Assembly (NCBI GenBank): GCA_031127095.1
Contig: JARIEX010000011.1
Coordinates: forward strand, 1 to 45,267
Direction: 5' to 3'
DNA: 45,267 bases
DNA from: Gemmatimonadota bacterium
GTDB lineage: Bacteria; Gemmatimonadota; Gemmatimonadetes; Gemmatimonadales; Gemmatimonadaceae
Under the pieces are notes generated by a model. The model ran no database searches. It was not told where the DNA came from and saw nothing but the letters and a program-made list of their open reading frames with translations. Positions 13,036-20,763 of the stretch are shown piece after piece. Position 1 is the stretch's first letter. Each line of letters opens with the position of its first letter. A program made the position numbers and the translations under genes.

Positions 13036-13860
13036 TCAGCGCCAGATCGGAAGATTAAGCCACCAGCCCCACCACTCCGGCCAGCCCGAGGCCCAGAACG
13101 GCCCGGAGATCACGATGCAGATCGCGCTCCAGATGGCGGCGCCCATGGCGAGAAACAGGCCAAGGCGATGAATGCCGATCGCGCCGATCGAGTAGCCGAG
13201 CAGGTCGCGAAAGAAGACGTTTTCAGTTTCACTGGTACCGACCGGCGTGCCCTTCTTCGGATTCGTGACCGAGAGAATCAGCGACCCATGCATCGCGAGT
13301 GCGAGGCAGTTGGTGAAGAAGAAGGTCACGGCGATCATGTGCGCCGGATTGTAGTGGAAGTGCAGGTACTGGTACCCGACGTTCGACACCCAGTCGAGGT
13401 GCGAGAAGATGCCGTAGGGGAACCCATGTCCCCAGGCACCTAGCAGCACCGGACGGATCACGACGAGCGTGACGTAGGCGAGGACGGCTGCGCCGTACGC
13501 ATAAGGGATGTGCATGCCCATGCCGAGCTTCCGGCTGATCTCCGCCTGCCGCAGCGCCCAGCTGCCGAAGGCGCCGATCGCGCACATCGTGATGATCTGC
13601 CACAGGCCACCCTCGCGGAGCGGGGCGAAGCCGAGGCCATATTTGAGGTCTGGCGGCGCGATGGAAATCTGCCAGAGATTCCAGGTCGGCCCCATCGCGG
13701 CGCCCCAGACACAGAGCACCGTGCCGAGGACAATGAAGAAAATCGCAGCGACGCCGAAAAAGCCCACGTAGAACGGACCGAACCAGAAATCGAAGAGATC
13801 TCCGCCGATCAGCGTGCCACCGCGAACCCGGTACTTCTTCTCAAAACTGAGCATCGCCAT
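13036..13860 (-). CDS. pufL: Reaction-centre L subunit PufL
   Basis: 274-residue five-helix subunit that with PufM binds the special pair, bacteriopheophytins and QB. The start is ATG 13860 ([20 protein letters not shown]), matching the family's MALLSFERKYR start and preceded by TTGGAGAAA; the upstream reading contains the intercistronic hairpin and is not coding. [21 protein letters not shown] includes the pigment-binding histidines, and AMHGSLILS and [10 protein letters not shown] carry iron-binding histidines. The length is normal. Confidence 0.97.
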   Translation of the reverse strand: MAMLSFEKKYRVRGGTLIGGDLFDFWFGPFYVGFFGVAAIFFIVLGTVLCVWGAAMGPTWNLWQISIAPPDLKYGLGFAPLREGGLWQIITMCAIGAFGSWALRQAEISRKLGMGMHIPYAYGAAVLAYVTLVVIRPVLLGAWGHGFPYGIFSHLDWVSNVGYQYLHFHYNPAHMIAVTFFFTNCLALAMHGSLILSVTNPKKGTPVGTSETENVFFRDLLGYSIGAIGIHRLGLFLAMGAAIWSAICIVISGPFWASGWPEWWGWWLNLPIWR

Positions 13861-13904
13861 GGGCGATTTCTCCAAGCGAGCGACGAGGGCTGAGACTGGC
13901 GTCG

Positions 13905-13949
13905 GCCGGAGATGGCATCGCACCGACACGTGCGAATTGCCACTCCGGC
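13905..13949 (-). promoter_or_regulatory. Intercistronic pufA-pufL mRNA hairpin
   Basis: On the minus strand three nested stems align: GCCGGAG with CTCCGGC, TGGCA with TGCCA, and TCGCAC with GTGCGA, closing a six-base loop GTGTCG. Only a single-base bulge and a two-base bulge interrupt 18 pairs. It sits in the 105-base gap between pufA and pufL. In purple bacteria a hairpin at this place protects the pufBA segment from 3'-to-5' decay and so raises antenna over reaction-centre output; the same role is inferred here. Confidence 0.85.
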
Positions 13950-13965
13950 GTGGACGCGCGAAGAG

Positions 13966-14181
13966 TTACCGACCCGGCGGGAGCGGCGACATTTCTGCCG
14001 CGACTGCCGGAGCCGATATACCGACCGGGGCCTGCGCGGCGGACAGCGTCCCGTTCTCGATCCACGAGTAGCGCTGCGAGCTGAGCAGGATGAAATGAAT
14101 GACGAACGCGAGCGCCCCGACGAAGCCGGCGACGGCTACCATCACGCGACGCGGGTCATACATGAGCCATATCCGATGCAT
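13966..14181 (-). CDS. pufA: Antenna alpha polypeptide 2, LH1-type, with C-terminal extension
   Basis: 71 residues. The N-terminus HRIWLMYDPRRVMVAV and the segment LAFVIHFILLSSQRYSW are classic LH1 alpha: the His in VIHF binds bacteriochlorophyll, and the aromatic motif about 10-12 residues later tunes its absorption. About 30 residues after the usual end (IENGTLSAAQ...) are Ala/Pro-rich and would be periplasmic. It starts at ATG 14181 with AGGAG. The stop of the first alpha gene is only nine bases upstream. Of the two alpha proteins this one looks more like a normal core LH1 subunit. Confidence 0.92.
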   Translation of the reverse strand: MHRIWLMYDPRRVMVAVAGFVGALAFVIHFILLSSQRYSWIENGTLSAAQAPVGISAPAVAAEMSPLPPGR

Positions 14182-14190
14182 GACGGCTCC

Positions 14191-14361
14191 TTAACGGGTG
14201 GCGGCAGGGGCGGCCGTGTTCGCGTACGTCGCCTTGAGCGACGCGGGCCAGTTCAGCTGGCTGAAGGCAAACAGGTGCATGAACAGCACGGCGCCGGCGA
14301 CAAACGAGCCGATGCCGCCCATGATCAGGTGCGGATCCAGCCCAATCCAAATACGGTACAT
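14191..14361 (-). CDS. pufA: Antenna alpha polypeptide 1, second alpha type
   Basis: 56 residues: MYRIWIGLDPHLIMGGIG, a hydrophobic span with the pigment-ligand His in VLFMHLFAFS, then LNWPASLKATYANTAAPAATR. The KIW-type N-terminus and single central His make it an alpha antenna protein. Its tail (NWPASL...AAPAA) recalls LH2-type alpha chains more than LH1. It differs widely from the alpha encoded nine bases downstream, so the two are not a recent duplication. It lies directly after pufB. A role in the outer antenna ring reported for G. phototrophica is an inference. Confidence 0.88.
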   Translation of the reverse strand: MYRIWIGLDPHLIMGGIGSFVAGAVLFMHLFAFSQLNWPASLKATYANTAAPAATR

Positions 14362-14406
14362 GTCAGTCTCCTGATTACGCTGTTGAGAGAGATGGTCTGG
14401 CGAAGC

Positions 14407-14547
14407 CTAGAACCAGGGACGCCACGACCACGCCAACAGGTGCGCACCCACCGCGCCCAGGACCCACACACCCGTTCCCGCGATCCAGTACTTGTTGAAG
14501 CGGATCGCTTCCTCTTCCGTCATGCCGCTCTTGTCGTACATCGACAT
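14407..14547 (-). CDS. pufB: Antenna beta polypeptide PufB
   Basis: 46 residues: acidic N-terminus (MSMYDKSGMTEEEAIRF), one membrane span, and the beta hallmark GAHLLAWSWRPWF at the C-terminus. His36 in AHLL is the bacteriochlorophyll ligand. The usual second His 18 positions earlier is Asn18 here. GGAGG precedes ATG 14547. It is the first gene of the puf operon and the only beta gene in the window, although two alpha genes follow. Confidence 0.92.
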   Translation of the reverse strand: MSMYDKSGMTEEEAIRFNKYWIAGTGVWVLGAVGAHLLAWSWRPWF

Positions 14548-14641
14548 CGAAACCTCCGGAGTGTTTTCGAAGCTGCCGCGCTCGTCCCGCGCGGCTGGGG
14601 TGTCGTTCCCCGGTCGGGGCGCGACAGAATGCTTGTGAAGA

Positions 14642-14677
14642 CGGGTGTAAACTGTGCCTGACAGTTCAAAGCGTCAA
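14642..14677 (-). promoter_or_regulatory. puf promoter with embedded PpsR/CrtJ-type operator
   Basis: On the minus strand a -35 box TTGACG (14672-14677) is followed 17 bases later by CAGTTT (14649-14654). TGT-N12-ACA, the PpsR/CrtJ consensus, occupies 14646-14663 and covers the -10 box. The sequence from TGTCAGGCACA to TTTACACC is nearly repeated at the bchC promoter. The leader to pufB is about 95 bases and has a good Shine-Dalgarno. Repression by a PpsR-type regulator under high oxygen or light is inferred; no ppsR gene is in the window. Confidence 0.7.
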
Positions 14678-14696
14678 GGAAAACTTACAGTTTTCC
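14678..14696. promoter_or_regulatory. Perfect palindrome abutting the puf -35 box
   Basis: GGAAAACT-TAC-AGTTTTCC has two perfect eight-base arms around a three-base centre. It lies directly upstream of the puf -35 box and about 35 bases before the bchO start. Position and symmetry suggest a binding site for a dimeric activator or for a regulator shared by puf and bchO. It does not match the TGT-N12-ACA consensus. The rest of the 184-base puf-bchO gap shows no other clear element. Confidence 0.6.
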
Positions 14697-14731
14697 GAAG
14701 ATTTCCTCGCTACCATCCCTGATTTTCCCAG

Positions 14732-15613
14732 ATGTCACAGTCAGAGCACGCTTCATCATCGTTTCAAATACCGGAAAACTGGCCGGATCGGGACGTCTCG
14801 TCCTTCCACACGCTCGGACCGGTCCGCTGGCACGTCCAGCAGCGCGGACAAGGGCCCACCGTGCTCCTCCTCCACGGCACCGGCGGCGCCACCCACTCTT
14901 GGGCCAGCTGCAGCGGCCCGCTCGCTCAGCGGTACCATGTGGTCGCCATTGATCTGCCGGGACACGGGTTCACGCGCCCCGCCGCTCCGGGGGCCCGCAC
15001 ACAACAGCCGTTCGCCCTCGCCGACATGGCCGCCGCGCTGGCCGGGCTCCTGCGCCACCTTGGCGTCGCCCCGCAGTTCGCCGTGGGGCACTCGGCCGGC
15101 ATGCCCGTCCTGATGCAGTTGGCCCTGCGGGGGGATATCGCGCCGCAGCACATGCTGGGGGTCTGCCCCGCGCTGGTCGCGCCGCCGGCCTGGTACGTGT
15201 CGCTGGTGGCGCCACTCCTCGCCACCCTTGTCGAATCCGACGCGGTCGCCAACGGCGGCGCCTGGATGGCCCAGCGCACCCGCCTCGTCCGCCTCATGCT
15301 CGGCAGTGCGGGCTCCCCGCTCACCGCACCGCAGCTGGCCCGCTACGAGTGGCTCTGTCGGCAGCCCGACCATGTGCACGCCGCCCTCGCCATGATGGCC
15401 CGGTGGGACCTCCCGGCGCTGATGCGGGAGGCCGCGACCCTGCGTGTCCCGCTCACCCTGCTCGCCGGGCGGCAGGACCGGTGGGTGCCGCTCCCGTCGC
15501 TGCGCCGTGCCGCCGCGCGACTCCCCAGCGCGACCCTCGTGGACGTGCCGGGGGGCCATCTGCTCCCCGAAGAACACCCCCACGAGGTGTTGGCCCGGAT
15601 CGAAGGGCCGTAA
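14732..15613 (+). CDS. bchO: BchO, alpha/beta hydrolase of bacteriochlorophyll synthesis
   Basis: 293-residue alpha/beta hydrolase. LLLHGTGGATHSW (oxyanion region) comes near residue 45, the nucleophile elbow GHSAGMP near residue 130, the acid in GRQDRWVP and the His in PGGHLLPEEHP near the end. BchO accompanies Mg-chelatase genes in purple bacteria and is regarded as an accessory factor; its reaction is not established. It normally follows bchID; here it stands alone, divergent from puf, and ends two bases from the convergent bchZ stop. No strong Shine-Dalgarno is visible before ATG 14732. Confidence 0.9.
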   Translation: MSQSEHASSSFQIPENWPDRDVSSFHTLGPVRWHVQQRGQGPTVLLLHGTGGATHSWASCSGPLAQRYHVVAIDLPGHGFTRPAAPGARTQQPFALADMAAALAGLLRHLGVAPQFAVGHSAGMPVLMQLALRGDIAPQHMLGVCPALVAPPAWYVSLVAPLLATLVESDAVANGGAWMAQRTRLVRLMLGSAGSPLTAPQLARYEWLCRQPDHVHAALAMMARWDLPALMREAATLRVPLTLLAGRQDRWVPLPSLRRAAARLPSATLVDVPGGHLLPEEHPHEVLARIEGP

Positions 15614-15615
15614 CG

Positions 15616-17070
15616 CTACGCGGTGGCGCCGGCGAGTCCACGCCGTGAGGCCAGCACATGGTCGCGCGTGACGACCGGGTCGTTCAGGTCGCGCGCGTCC
15701 TTTTCCGAGAGATCCCGCAACCGCTTGGCCGCGCTGATGCGGATCAGGATGGGATACGTCTCCACGATCTCGTCGAAGGCGCTCTTCGCGTCGTCATCCC
15801 ACGGCAGCTCTTTGTGCATGCGCGCGGGCGTGGCGTCGATCTTGTCCATGTCCGTGCCCAGCGGCAGGATGTGAAACAGCGCGTCGAACAGCTGGTTGCA
15901 CACCTCCTGAATCAGGTACGTCGCGCCCGAATAGCCCATGAACGGCGTCCCCAGGTGGCGACGGATGATCGCCCCCGGAAACGACGCGGGGATGTACATC
16001 GAGCGGGCGCCCATCTCGGCCAGATACATCCGCTCGTTGTAGCTGCCGAACATGATCAGCGGCGGCGTGGCACGAATGGCCTCGCGCACCGCCTGATTGT
16101 CGGGCTTCACGCCTGGGCGGCGCGAGAACGCGAAGGTGCAGGGCAGTCCCATCTCCGTTTCGAGGAAATGGCGCACACCGCGGGCGTACGTTTCGTTGGC
16201 CACGATCGCGAAGCTGGCCGTGCCGAAGAAGTCCTGCGTGACGCTGCGCCAGAGATCCCACAACGGCTTGATCGTGGTGTGCTTCTCCTTCTCGATGAAC
16301 GGCTCGGGGTCGAGCCCCAGCATCTCGCCGAGCGTGCGCAGGAACTTGGTGGTGCTGTGCAAGCCGATCGGCGCCTGCAGATACGGACGCTCCAGCGCTT
16401 CGCACAGCATGCGGCCGAACTCGCGATACATGCACACGTTCACGTCGGCGTCCACCAGACGCGGCACCGCTTCCAGATGGCTGCCCATGGGGAACACCAT
16501 GTTCACCTCGGCCCCGATCCCTTCCACCAGCCGGCGGATCTCGGCCAGGTCGCTGGGCGAGTTGAAGGTGCCGTAAATCGTGCCCACGATGTTGACGCGC
16601 GGCTTGTCGCCCTCCTTCCGCTCACGGCGCTTGGGCGCCACGCCCTTCTTGAGGCCGTACTCCGTCCACAGCCAGTAGAGCGCCCGCTCCGCGGCCTGCC
16701 ACTGGTCTTCGTCGATCGTGCGTGGCAGGAAGCGCTGAATGTTCGTGCCTTCCGGCGTCACGCCGCCGCCGATCATTTCGGCGATGCTCCCCGTCACGAC
16801 CACGGCGGGCAGTTCGGGATCGAGCGTCTTGTGCGCGCGGCGCATCGCGCCTTCGGTGCCGTTGCGGCCAAGTTCATCTTCGCCGAGGCCCGTGACGACA
16901 ATGGGCAGTTCGTGCGGCGGTAGGCCGTCGGTGTAGTGCAGCACCGAGGTGACCGGCAGGTTCTCGCACCCCACCGGTCCGTCGATGACGACCTGCAACC
17001 CCTTGATGGCCGTGAAGACATACACGGCGCCCCAGTATCCGCCTGCGCGATCGTGATCGAGCACCAGCAT
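15616..17070 (-). CDS. bchZ: Chlorophyllide a reductase subunit Z (BchZ)
   Basis: 484-residue NifK-like catalytic subunit of chlorophyllide a reductase (COR), which with BchY and the BchX ATPase reduces ring B to give the bacteriochlorin. Recognisable pieces are the N-terminal [16 protein letters not shown], the cysteine in [26 protein letters not shown] and [20 protein letters not shown]. The length is normal. ATG 17070 overlaps the bchY stop by one base. It ends the crtF-bchCXYZ run. Confidence 0.97.
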   Translation of the reverse strand: MLVLDHDRAGGYWGAVYVFTAIKGLQVVIDGPVGCENLPVTSVLHYTDGLPPHELPIVVTGLGEDELGRNGTEGAMRRAHKTLDPELPAVVVTGSIAEMIGGGVTPEGTNIQRFLPRTIDEDQWQAAERALYWLWTEYGLKKGVAPKRRERKEGDKPRVNIVGTIYGTFNSPSDLAEIRRLVEGIGAEVNMVFPMGSHLEAVPRLVDADVNVCMYREFGRMLCEALERPYLQAPIGLHSTTKFLRTLGEMLGLDPEPFIEKEKHTTIKPLWDLWRSVTQDFFGTASFAIVANETYARGVRHFLETEMGLPCTFAFSRRPGVKPDNQAVREAIRATPPLIMFGSYNERMYLAEMGARSMYIPASFPGAIIRRHLGTPFMGYSGATYLIQEVCNQLFDALFHILPLGTDMDKIDATPARMHKELPWDDDAKSAFDEIVETYPILIRISAAKRLRDLSEKDARDLNDPVVTRDHVLASRRGLAGATA

Positions 17071-18683
17071 CAGACCATCTCCTCCGCCTTGCGCGCCTTC
17101 GCCATCTTGGCGAGGTGGCGCTTGTAGTGATCGCGGAACTCAGGATGATCCTGCGGTACCTCTTCCCATACGCCGCTCGCGAAGCCGGTGCCGACGCCCT
17201 CGAAGAAGGTGGTCATGGTGTCGAAGCGCGCCTTGTTGCCGAGCGCGGCGTTCACCACGGTGGCCAGTGAGCCGGCACCCGCGGGGCCCATGAGCGGACG
17301 CGCCGAGATGAGATTGGTGAAGTACAGCGACGGGATGGACAGCTCCTTGGCCTTCTGCACGACCGGGGTGGTGCCAATGGCGAGGTCGGGCTTGAACTCA
17401 TGCATCGCGGCGAGATCCTGCTCCAGCGACGCGCGGAATTGCACGTGGATGCCGCGCGCCGTGAGCCACTCGCGATCCGCATCGCTGTGGACGGTGCGCG
17501 GGCACGCGGTGCCCACGTAGCGCACGTCGGCGCCGCTCTCCACCAACAGCCGGGCCACCAGCAGCTCCGAGCCTTCATAGCCCGACATCGTGATGCGTCC
17601 CGAAATCGGCATCTTGGCGAGGGCGCCCTTGATGGCCGGCAGAAATTTGTTCTTCGCTGCATCGATGCGATCACGCGCCACGCCCGCCATCTGACCGATG
17701 GCTTCGAGCCACCCTTCCGTGCCGTCGTAGCCCACCGGGGCGGAACCCACGATGGGGCGGCCCGCGGCGGTGAATTCGCGATACGAGGCGGTGTAGAACG
17801 GATGAATGGCGGCCACGCCCACGCAGTCGAGCGCGGCGTACAGCTCACGCCATTCCCGCGTGGGCACCACCGGACCGGCCGCCAATCCCATCGGCTCGAG
17901 CATCATGCCGATGCCCACGGGATCGGCGGGGAACATCTCGCCCACCAACGTGACCGTGGGCTTGTCGCTCACGCCGCCGCGCGGCGCGGCCACCGGGCCA
18001 AGCTCCGCTTCGGTGCGTGCGTAGCGCAGCATGGCGCCGGCCAGCACGTCTTTCGCTTCGGCGTGCGTGGGCACGCCGAACCCCGGCACGTCGATGCCGA
18101 TAATGCGGACGCCGTTGATCTCCTTCGGCAGCAGCTGCAGCGGCACACCCGATGCCGTGGGCACACACAGGTTGGTGATCACGATGGCATCGTACAACGC
18201 GGGATCGGCCATCTTGTACACCGCATCGCGGATATCTTCGAACAGCTGTCCCGTCACGAGACTTTCGGAGTTGAACGGCACGTACCCCACCGTGCGTCGC
18301 GCGCCGTAAAAGTGCGACGTGAACGTGAGGCCGTACACGCAGCACGCCGAGCCTGACAGAATCGTGGCCGTGCGGCGCATGCGCAGTCCCACGCGCAGCG
18401 ATCCGAACGCCGGGCACATGCTCTGCGGCTGATCGTGCGGTCCCTTGGGATAGTCGGCGGCGTAGCGGTCGAGTGTCTCGCTCTTGCCCGCCGCTTTCGC
18501 GGCCGCCAGCATTTCGTCGGCACCGGCGTGACATCCGAGTCCGTCGGCGGCGGTCGCGGCGGTGTTGATCGCGCTGCCGTCGATCACCGGCAACGCACGG
18601 GAGGTGGGCTGGTCGGCATCGTTCGCCGTGGGCGTGCTGCCCGCGCCGTCGTAGACGACTTCGCCGCTCGAGGGATGGCTCAT
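17070..18683 (-). CDS. bchY: Chlorophyllide a reductase subunit Y (BchY)
   Basis: 537-residue NifD-like subunit of COR. Cysteines likely to hold the inter-subunit [4Fe-4S] cluster lie in [16 protein letters not shown] and [12 protein letters not shown] (near residues 89 and 114). [17 protein letters not shown] is also typical. The N-terminal 45 residues are extra and poorly conserved. It starts 13 bases after the bchX stop. Confidence 0.96.
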   Translation of the reverse strand: MSHPSSGEVVYDGAGSTPTANDADQPTSRALPVIDGSAINTAATAADGLGCHAGADEMLAAAKAAGKSETLDRYAADYPKGPHDQPQSMCPAFGSLRVGLRMRRTATILSGSACCVYGLTFTSHFYGARRTVGYVPFNSESLVTGQLFEDIRDAVYKMADPALYDAIVITNLCVPTASGVPLQLLPKEINGVRIIGIDVPGFGVPTHAEAKDVLAGAMLRYARTEAELGPVAAPRGGVSDKPTVTLVGEMFPADPVGIGMMLEPMGLAAGPVVPTREWRELYAALDCVGVAAIHPFYTASYREFTAAGRPIVGSAPVGYDGTEGWLEAIGQMAGVARDRIDAAKNKFLPAIKGALAKMPISGRITMSGYEGSELLVARLLVESGADVRYVGTACPRTVHSDADREWLTARGIHVQFRASLEQDLAAMHEFKPDLAIGTTPVVQKAKELSIPSLYFTNLISARPLMGPAGAGSLATVVNAALGNKARFDTMTTFFEGVGTGFASGVWEEVPQDHPEFRDHYKRHLAKMAKARKAEEMV

Positions 18684-18696
18684 CGCGATCTCGTGA

Positions 18697-19713
18697 TTAA
18701 ACGGTGTCGTACACGACTTCGAGCGACGGCTTGGTCACATCTTCCCGTCCAACGAGATCGAACATGGTGGCGGGTTCGAGCACGACGTTGCCGCCCACCT
18801 GGCTGGCGGCAAACAACCCAAGCAGTTCGTCCTGCGTGAGCGGCTTCGGGCGCACGGGCGGCGCGTCAGCCACGGCCTGCGCGAGTTCCCCGAACAACGG
18901 CCCCCACTCACCACCGGGGAAGCCGATGATTTCGTAGTTCGCGCTCTTCTTGCGGATGTCGTCGTTGGCCGGAACCTTCGCCAGAATCGGGATGCCCGCC
19001 TTGGCCGCGAACGCTTCGGCTTCGCCGGTGCCGTCATCCTTGTTGATGAGAATGCCGGCCACGCCCACGTTGCCGCCGAGCTTGCGGAAGTATTCCACCG
19101 CCGAGCAGACGTTGTTGGCCACGTACAGCGATTGCAGATCGTTCGAGCCGACCACGATCACCTTCTGGCACATGTCGCGCGCGATCGGCAAGCCGAAGCC
19201 GCCGCACACCACGTCGCCAAGGAAGTCGAGCAGCACGAAGTCGAAGCCCCACTCATGGAAGCCGAGTTTCTCGAGAATTTCGAAGCCGTGGATGATGCCG
19301 CGTCCGCCGCAGCCGCGCCCCACTTCGGGGCCGCCCAGTTCCATGGCGAACACGCCGTCACGCTTGAAGCAGACGTCGCTGATGGACACCTGCTGGCCGG
19401 CAAGTTTGAGCCGTGATGACACTTCGATGATGGTGGGGCAGGCGCGTCCACCGAAGAGCAGCGACGTGGTGTCGCTCTTGGGGTCGCAGCCGATGAGCAG
19501 CACCTTCTTGCCCTGCTGCGCCATCATGTAGGAGAGATTGGCGAGCGAGAAGCTCTTGCCGATGCCGCCTTTGCCATAGATCGCGATGATCTGCGTTTCT
19601 TTGGTGACCGGACCGGTGTGCACCGCATCGGGTGCAGTGGCGGCTTCATCGCGCATGCTCGAGTGCAACTGATGCAGGGCGCCGTTGGCGGTGCTGGTAC
19701 CGTTCTCACTCAT
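18697..19713 (-). CDS. bchX: Chlorophyllide a reductase ATPase subunit BchX
   Basis: 338-residue NifH-like protein that supplies electrons to BchYZ. The P-loop is [15 protein letters not shown] near residue 47; cluster cysteines are in GRGCGGRG and GDVVCGGFG. BchX rather than BchL is shown by the longer, divergent N-terminus, LLFGGRACPTIIE and the company of bchY/bchZ. ATG 19713 overlaps the bchC stop by four bases and has GGAG about nine bases upstream; the frame is open further 5' but that part overlaps bchC. Confidence 0.96.
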   Translation of the reverse strand: MSENGTSTANGALHQLHSSMRDEAATAPDAVHTGPVTKETQIIAIYGKGGIGKSFSLANLSYMMAQQGKKVLLIGCDPKSDTTSLLFGGRACPTIIEVSSRLKLAGQQVSISDVCFKRDGVFAMELGGPEVGRGCGGRGIIHGFEILEKLGFHEWGFDFVLLDFLGDVVCGGFGLPIARDMCQKVIVVGSNDLQSLYVANNVCSAVEYFRKLGGNVGVAGILINKDDGTGEAEAFAAKAGIPILAKVPANDDIRKKSANYEIIGFPGGEWGPLFGELAQAVADAPPVRPKPLTQDELLGLFAASQVGGNVVLEPATMFDLVGREDVTKPSLEVVYDTV

Positions 19714-20663
19714 GCTGCCGTTCTCCAGTCGAGGATCATCTTGACACAACGGGAATCACCAAAAGCCGTGGCATAGGCCTCGGCGGCACGCGCCGCAGGC
19801 TCGCGGTGCGTGATCAGGCCATGCAGGTCGAGCGTGCCGTCGTTCGCCAGGCGCGCGACGGTGTGGAGGTCGTGCTCCTTCCACTGCGCCGCAATACGCA
19901 GGCGCATCTCGCGCAGAAACGCGGGTGGGAAGGTGAAGTGCACGGGTTCACTGTAGAAGCCGGCGAGACAGATCTCGCCGCCGGGCGCGAGGTGCGCGAT
20001 GAGCGTGTCGAGCAGGCCATCGGCCCCGCTCACATCGCAGATCGTGCGGTAATTGCGGCGCTGGTCGTCGTCGGGGTGCAGCACGACGTAGCCCTGGGCA
20101 CCATCGCGGCGCACGGGATTGGTTTCCCATACGGTTGGTGCCGTCCCGCCGTAGAGCACCACCAGCCGCGCGATGAGCCGGCCCAGCGCCCCGTGCCCCA
20201 CGATCAGCTCCGGCATCTGCGCCGGGTGGGTGATGGGATCGTCGCCCAATGCATGATGGGCCGTGGCGGCCAGGGCGAGGAGCGTGCCGCGCTCACCCAG
20301 TTCGGCGTGCAACGGGATGGTCTTGGCCCCCGGCGCCACCACCGTCGCGGCCTGTCCGCCGAAGAGTCCCTGCGCACCGGTGAAGCCGCGCGAGCCCGCC
20401 ACGTACACCAGCTGCCCTACCTCACGCCCCGAGTCGGCGCCGGCGGTGACGACCTCGCCGACCCCCTCGTAGCCCGGCACCAACGGATAGGCGAGCCCGG
20501 GAAAGGGGGGCATCCGTCCGGTGAACAGGAGCTTTTCGGTGCCCGTGCTGATCCCCGACCAGCGCATGGCGACGACCACGTCCGCGGCCGTGGCCGGAAC
20601 GAGCTCGAGGGTGCGCACGGAAAGCTGCTGCGGTTGTTCGAAGACGACGGCGAGGGTGTCCAC
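19710..20663 (-). CDS. bchC: 3-Hydroxyethyl bacteriochlorophyllide a dehydrogenase BchC
   Basis: 317-residue zinc-type medium-chain dehydrogenase family protein that oxidises the 3-hydroxyethyl to the 3-acetyl group. GTG 20663 is chosen because it aligns the N-terminus (VDTLAVVFEQPQQLSVR) with the family start; further upstream the frame runs through the promoter. Hallmarks are GISTGTEKLLFTGRMPPFPGLAYP (split), VPGYEGVGEVV and the coenzyme region LIVGHGALGRLIARLVVL. No Shine-Dalgarno is visible and the GTG sits six bases after a predicted -10 box, so the message may be leaderless. Confidence 0.95.
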   Translation of the reverse strand: MDTLAVVFEQPQQLSVRTLELVPATAADVVVAMRWSGISTGTEKLLFTGRMPPFPGLAYPLVPGYEGVGEVVTAGADSGREVGQLVYVAGSRGFTGAQGLFGGQAATVVAPGAKTIPLHAELGERGTLLALAATAHHALGDDPITHPAQMPELIVGHGALGRLIARLVVLYGGTAPTVWETNPVRRDGAQGYVVLHPDDDQRRNYRTICDVSGADGLLDTLIAHLAPGGEICLAGFYSEPVHFTFPPAFLREMRLRIAAQWKEHDLHTVARLANDGTLDLHGLITHREPAARAAEAYATAFGDSRCVKMILDWRTAA

Positions 20664-20664
20664 A

Positions 20665-20698
20665 GGTGTAACGTGTGGTTGACACCACAGGCTGTCAA
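20665..20698 (-). promoter_or_regulatory. bchC promoter with PpsR/CrtJ-type operator
   Basis: Minus strand: TTGACA (20693-20698), eight bases, then TGT-N12-ACA (20667-20684). A 17-base spacer puts the -10 at CACGTT (20670-20675), inside the operator. Six bases later comes the bchC GTG. TGTCAACCACA...TTACACC matches the puf operator in 16 of 20 positions and at the same offset from the -35 box. Confidence 0.7.
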
Positions 20699-20763
20699 TA
20701 TTCACGGCGATCCTATTCGGGATTGCGTGGGGCCCACGCATTCCAGCCTCCGCACGCGCCCCG

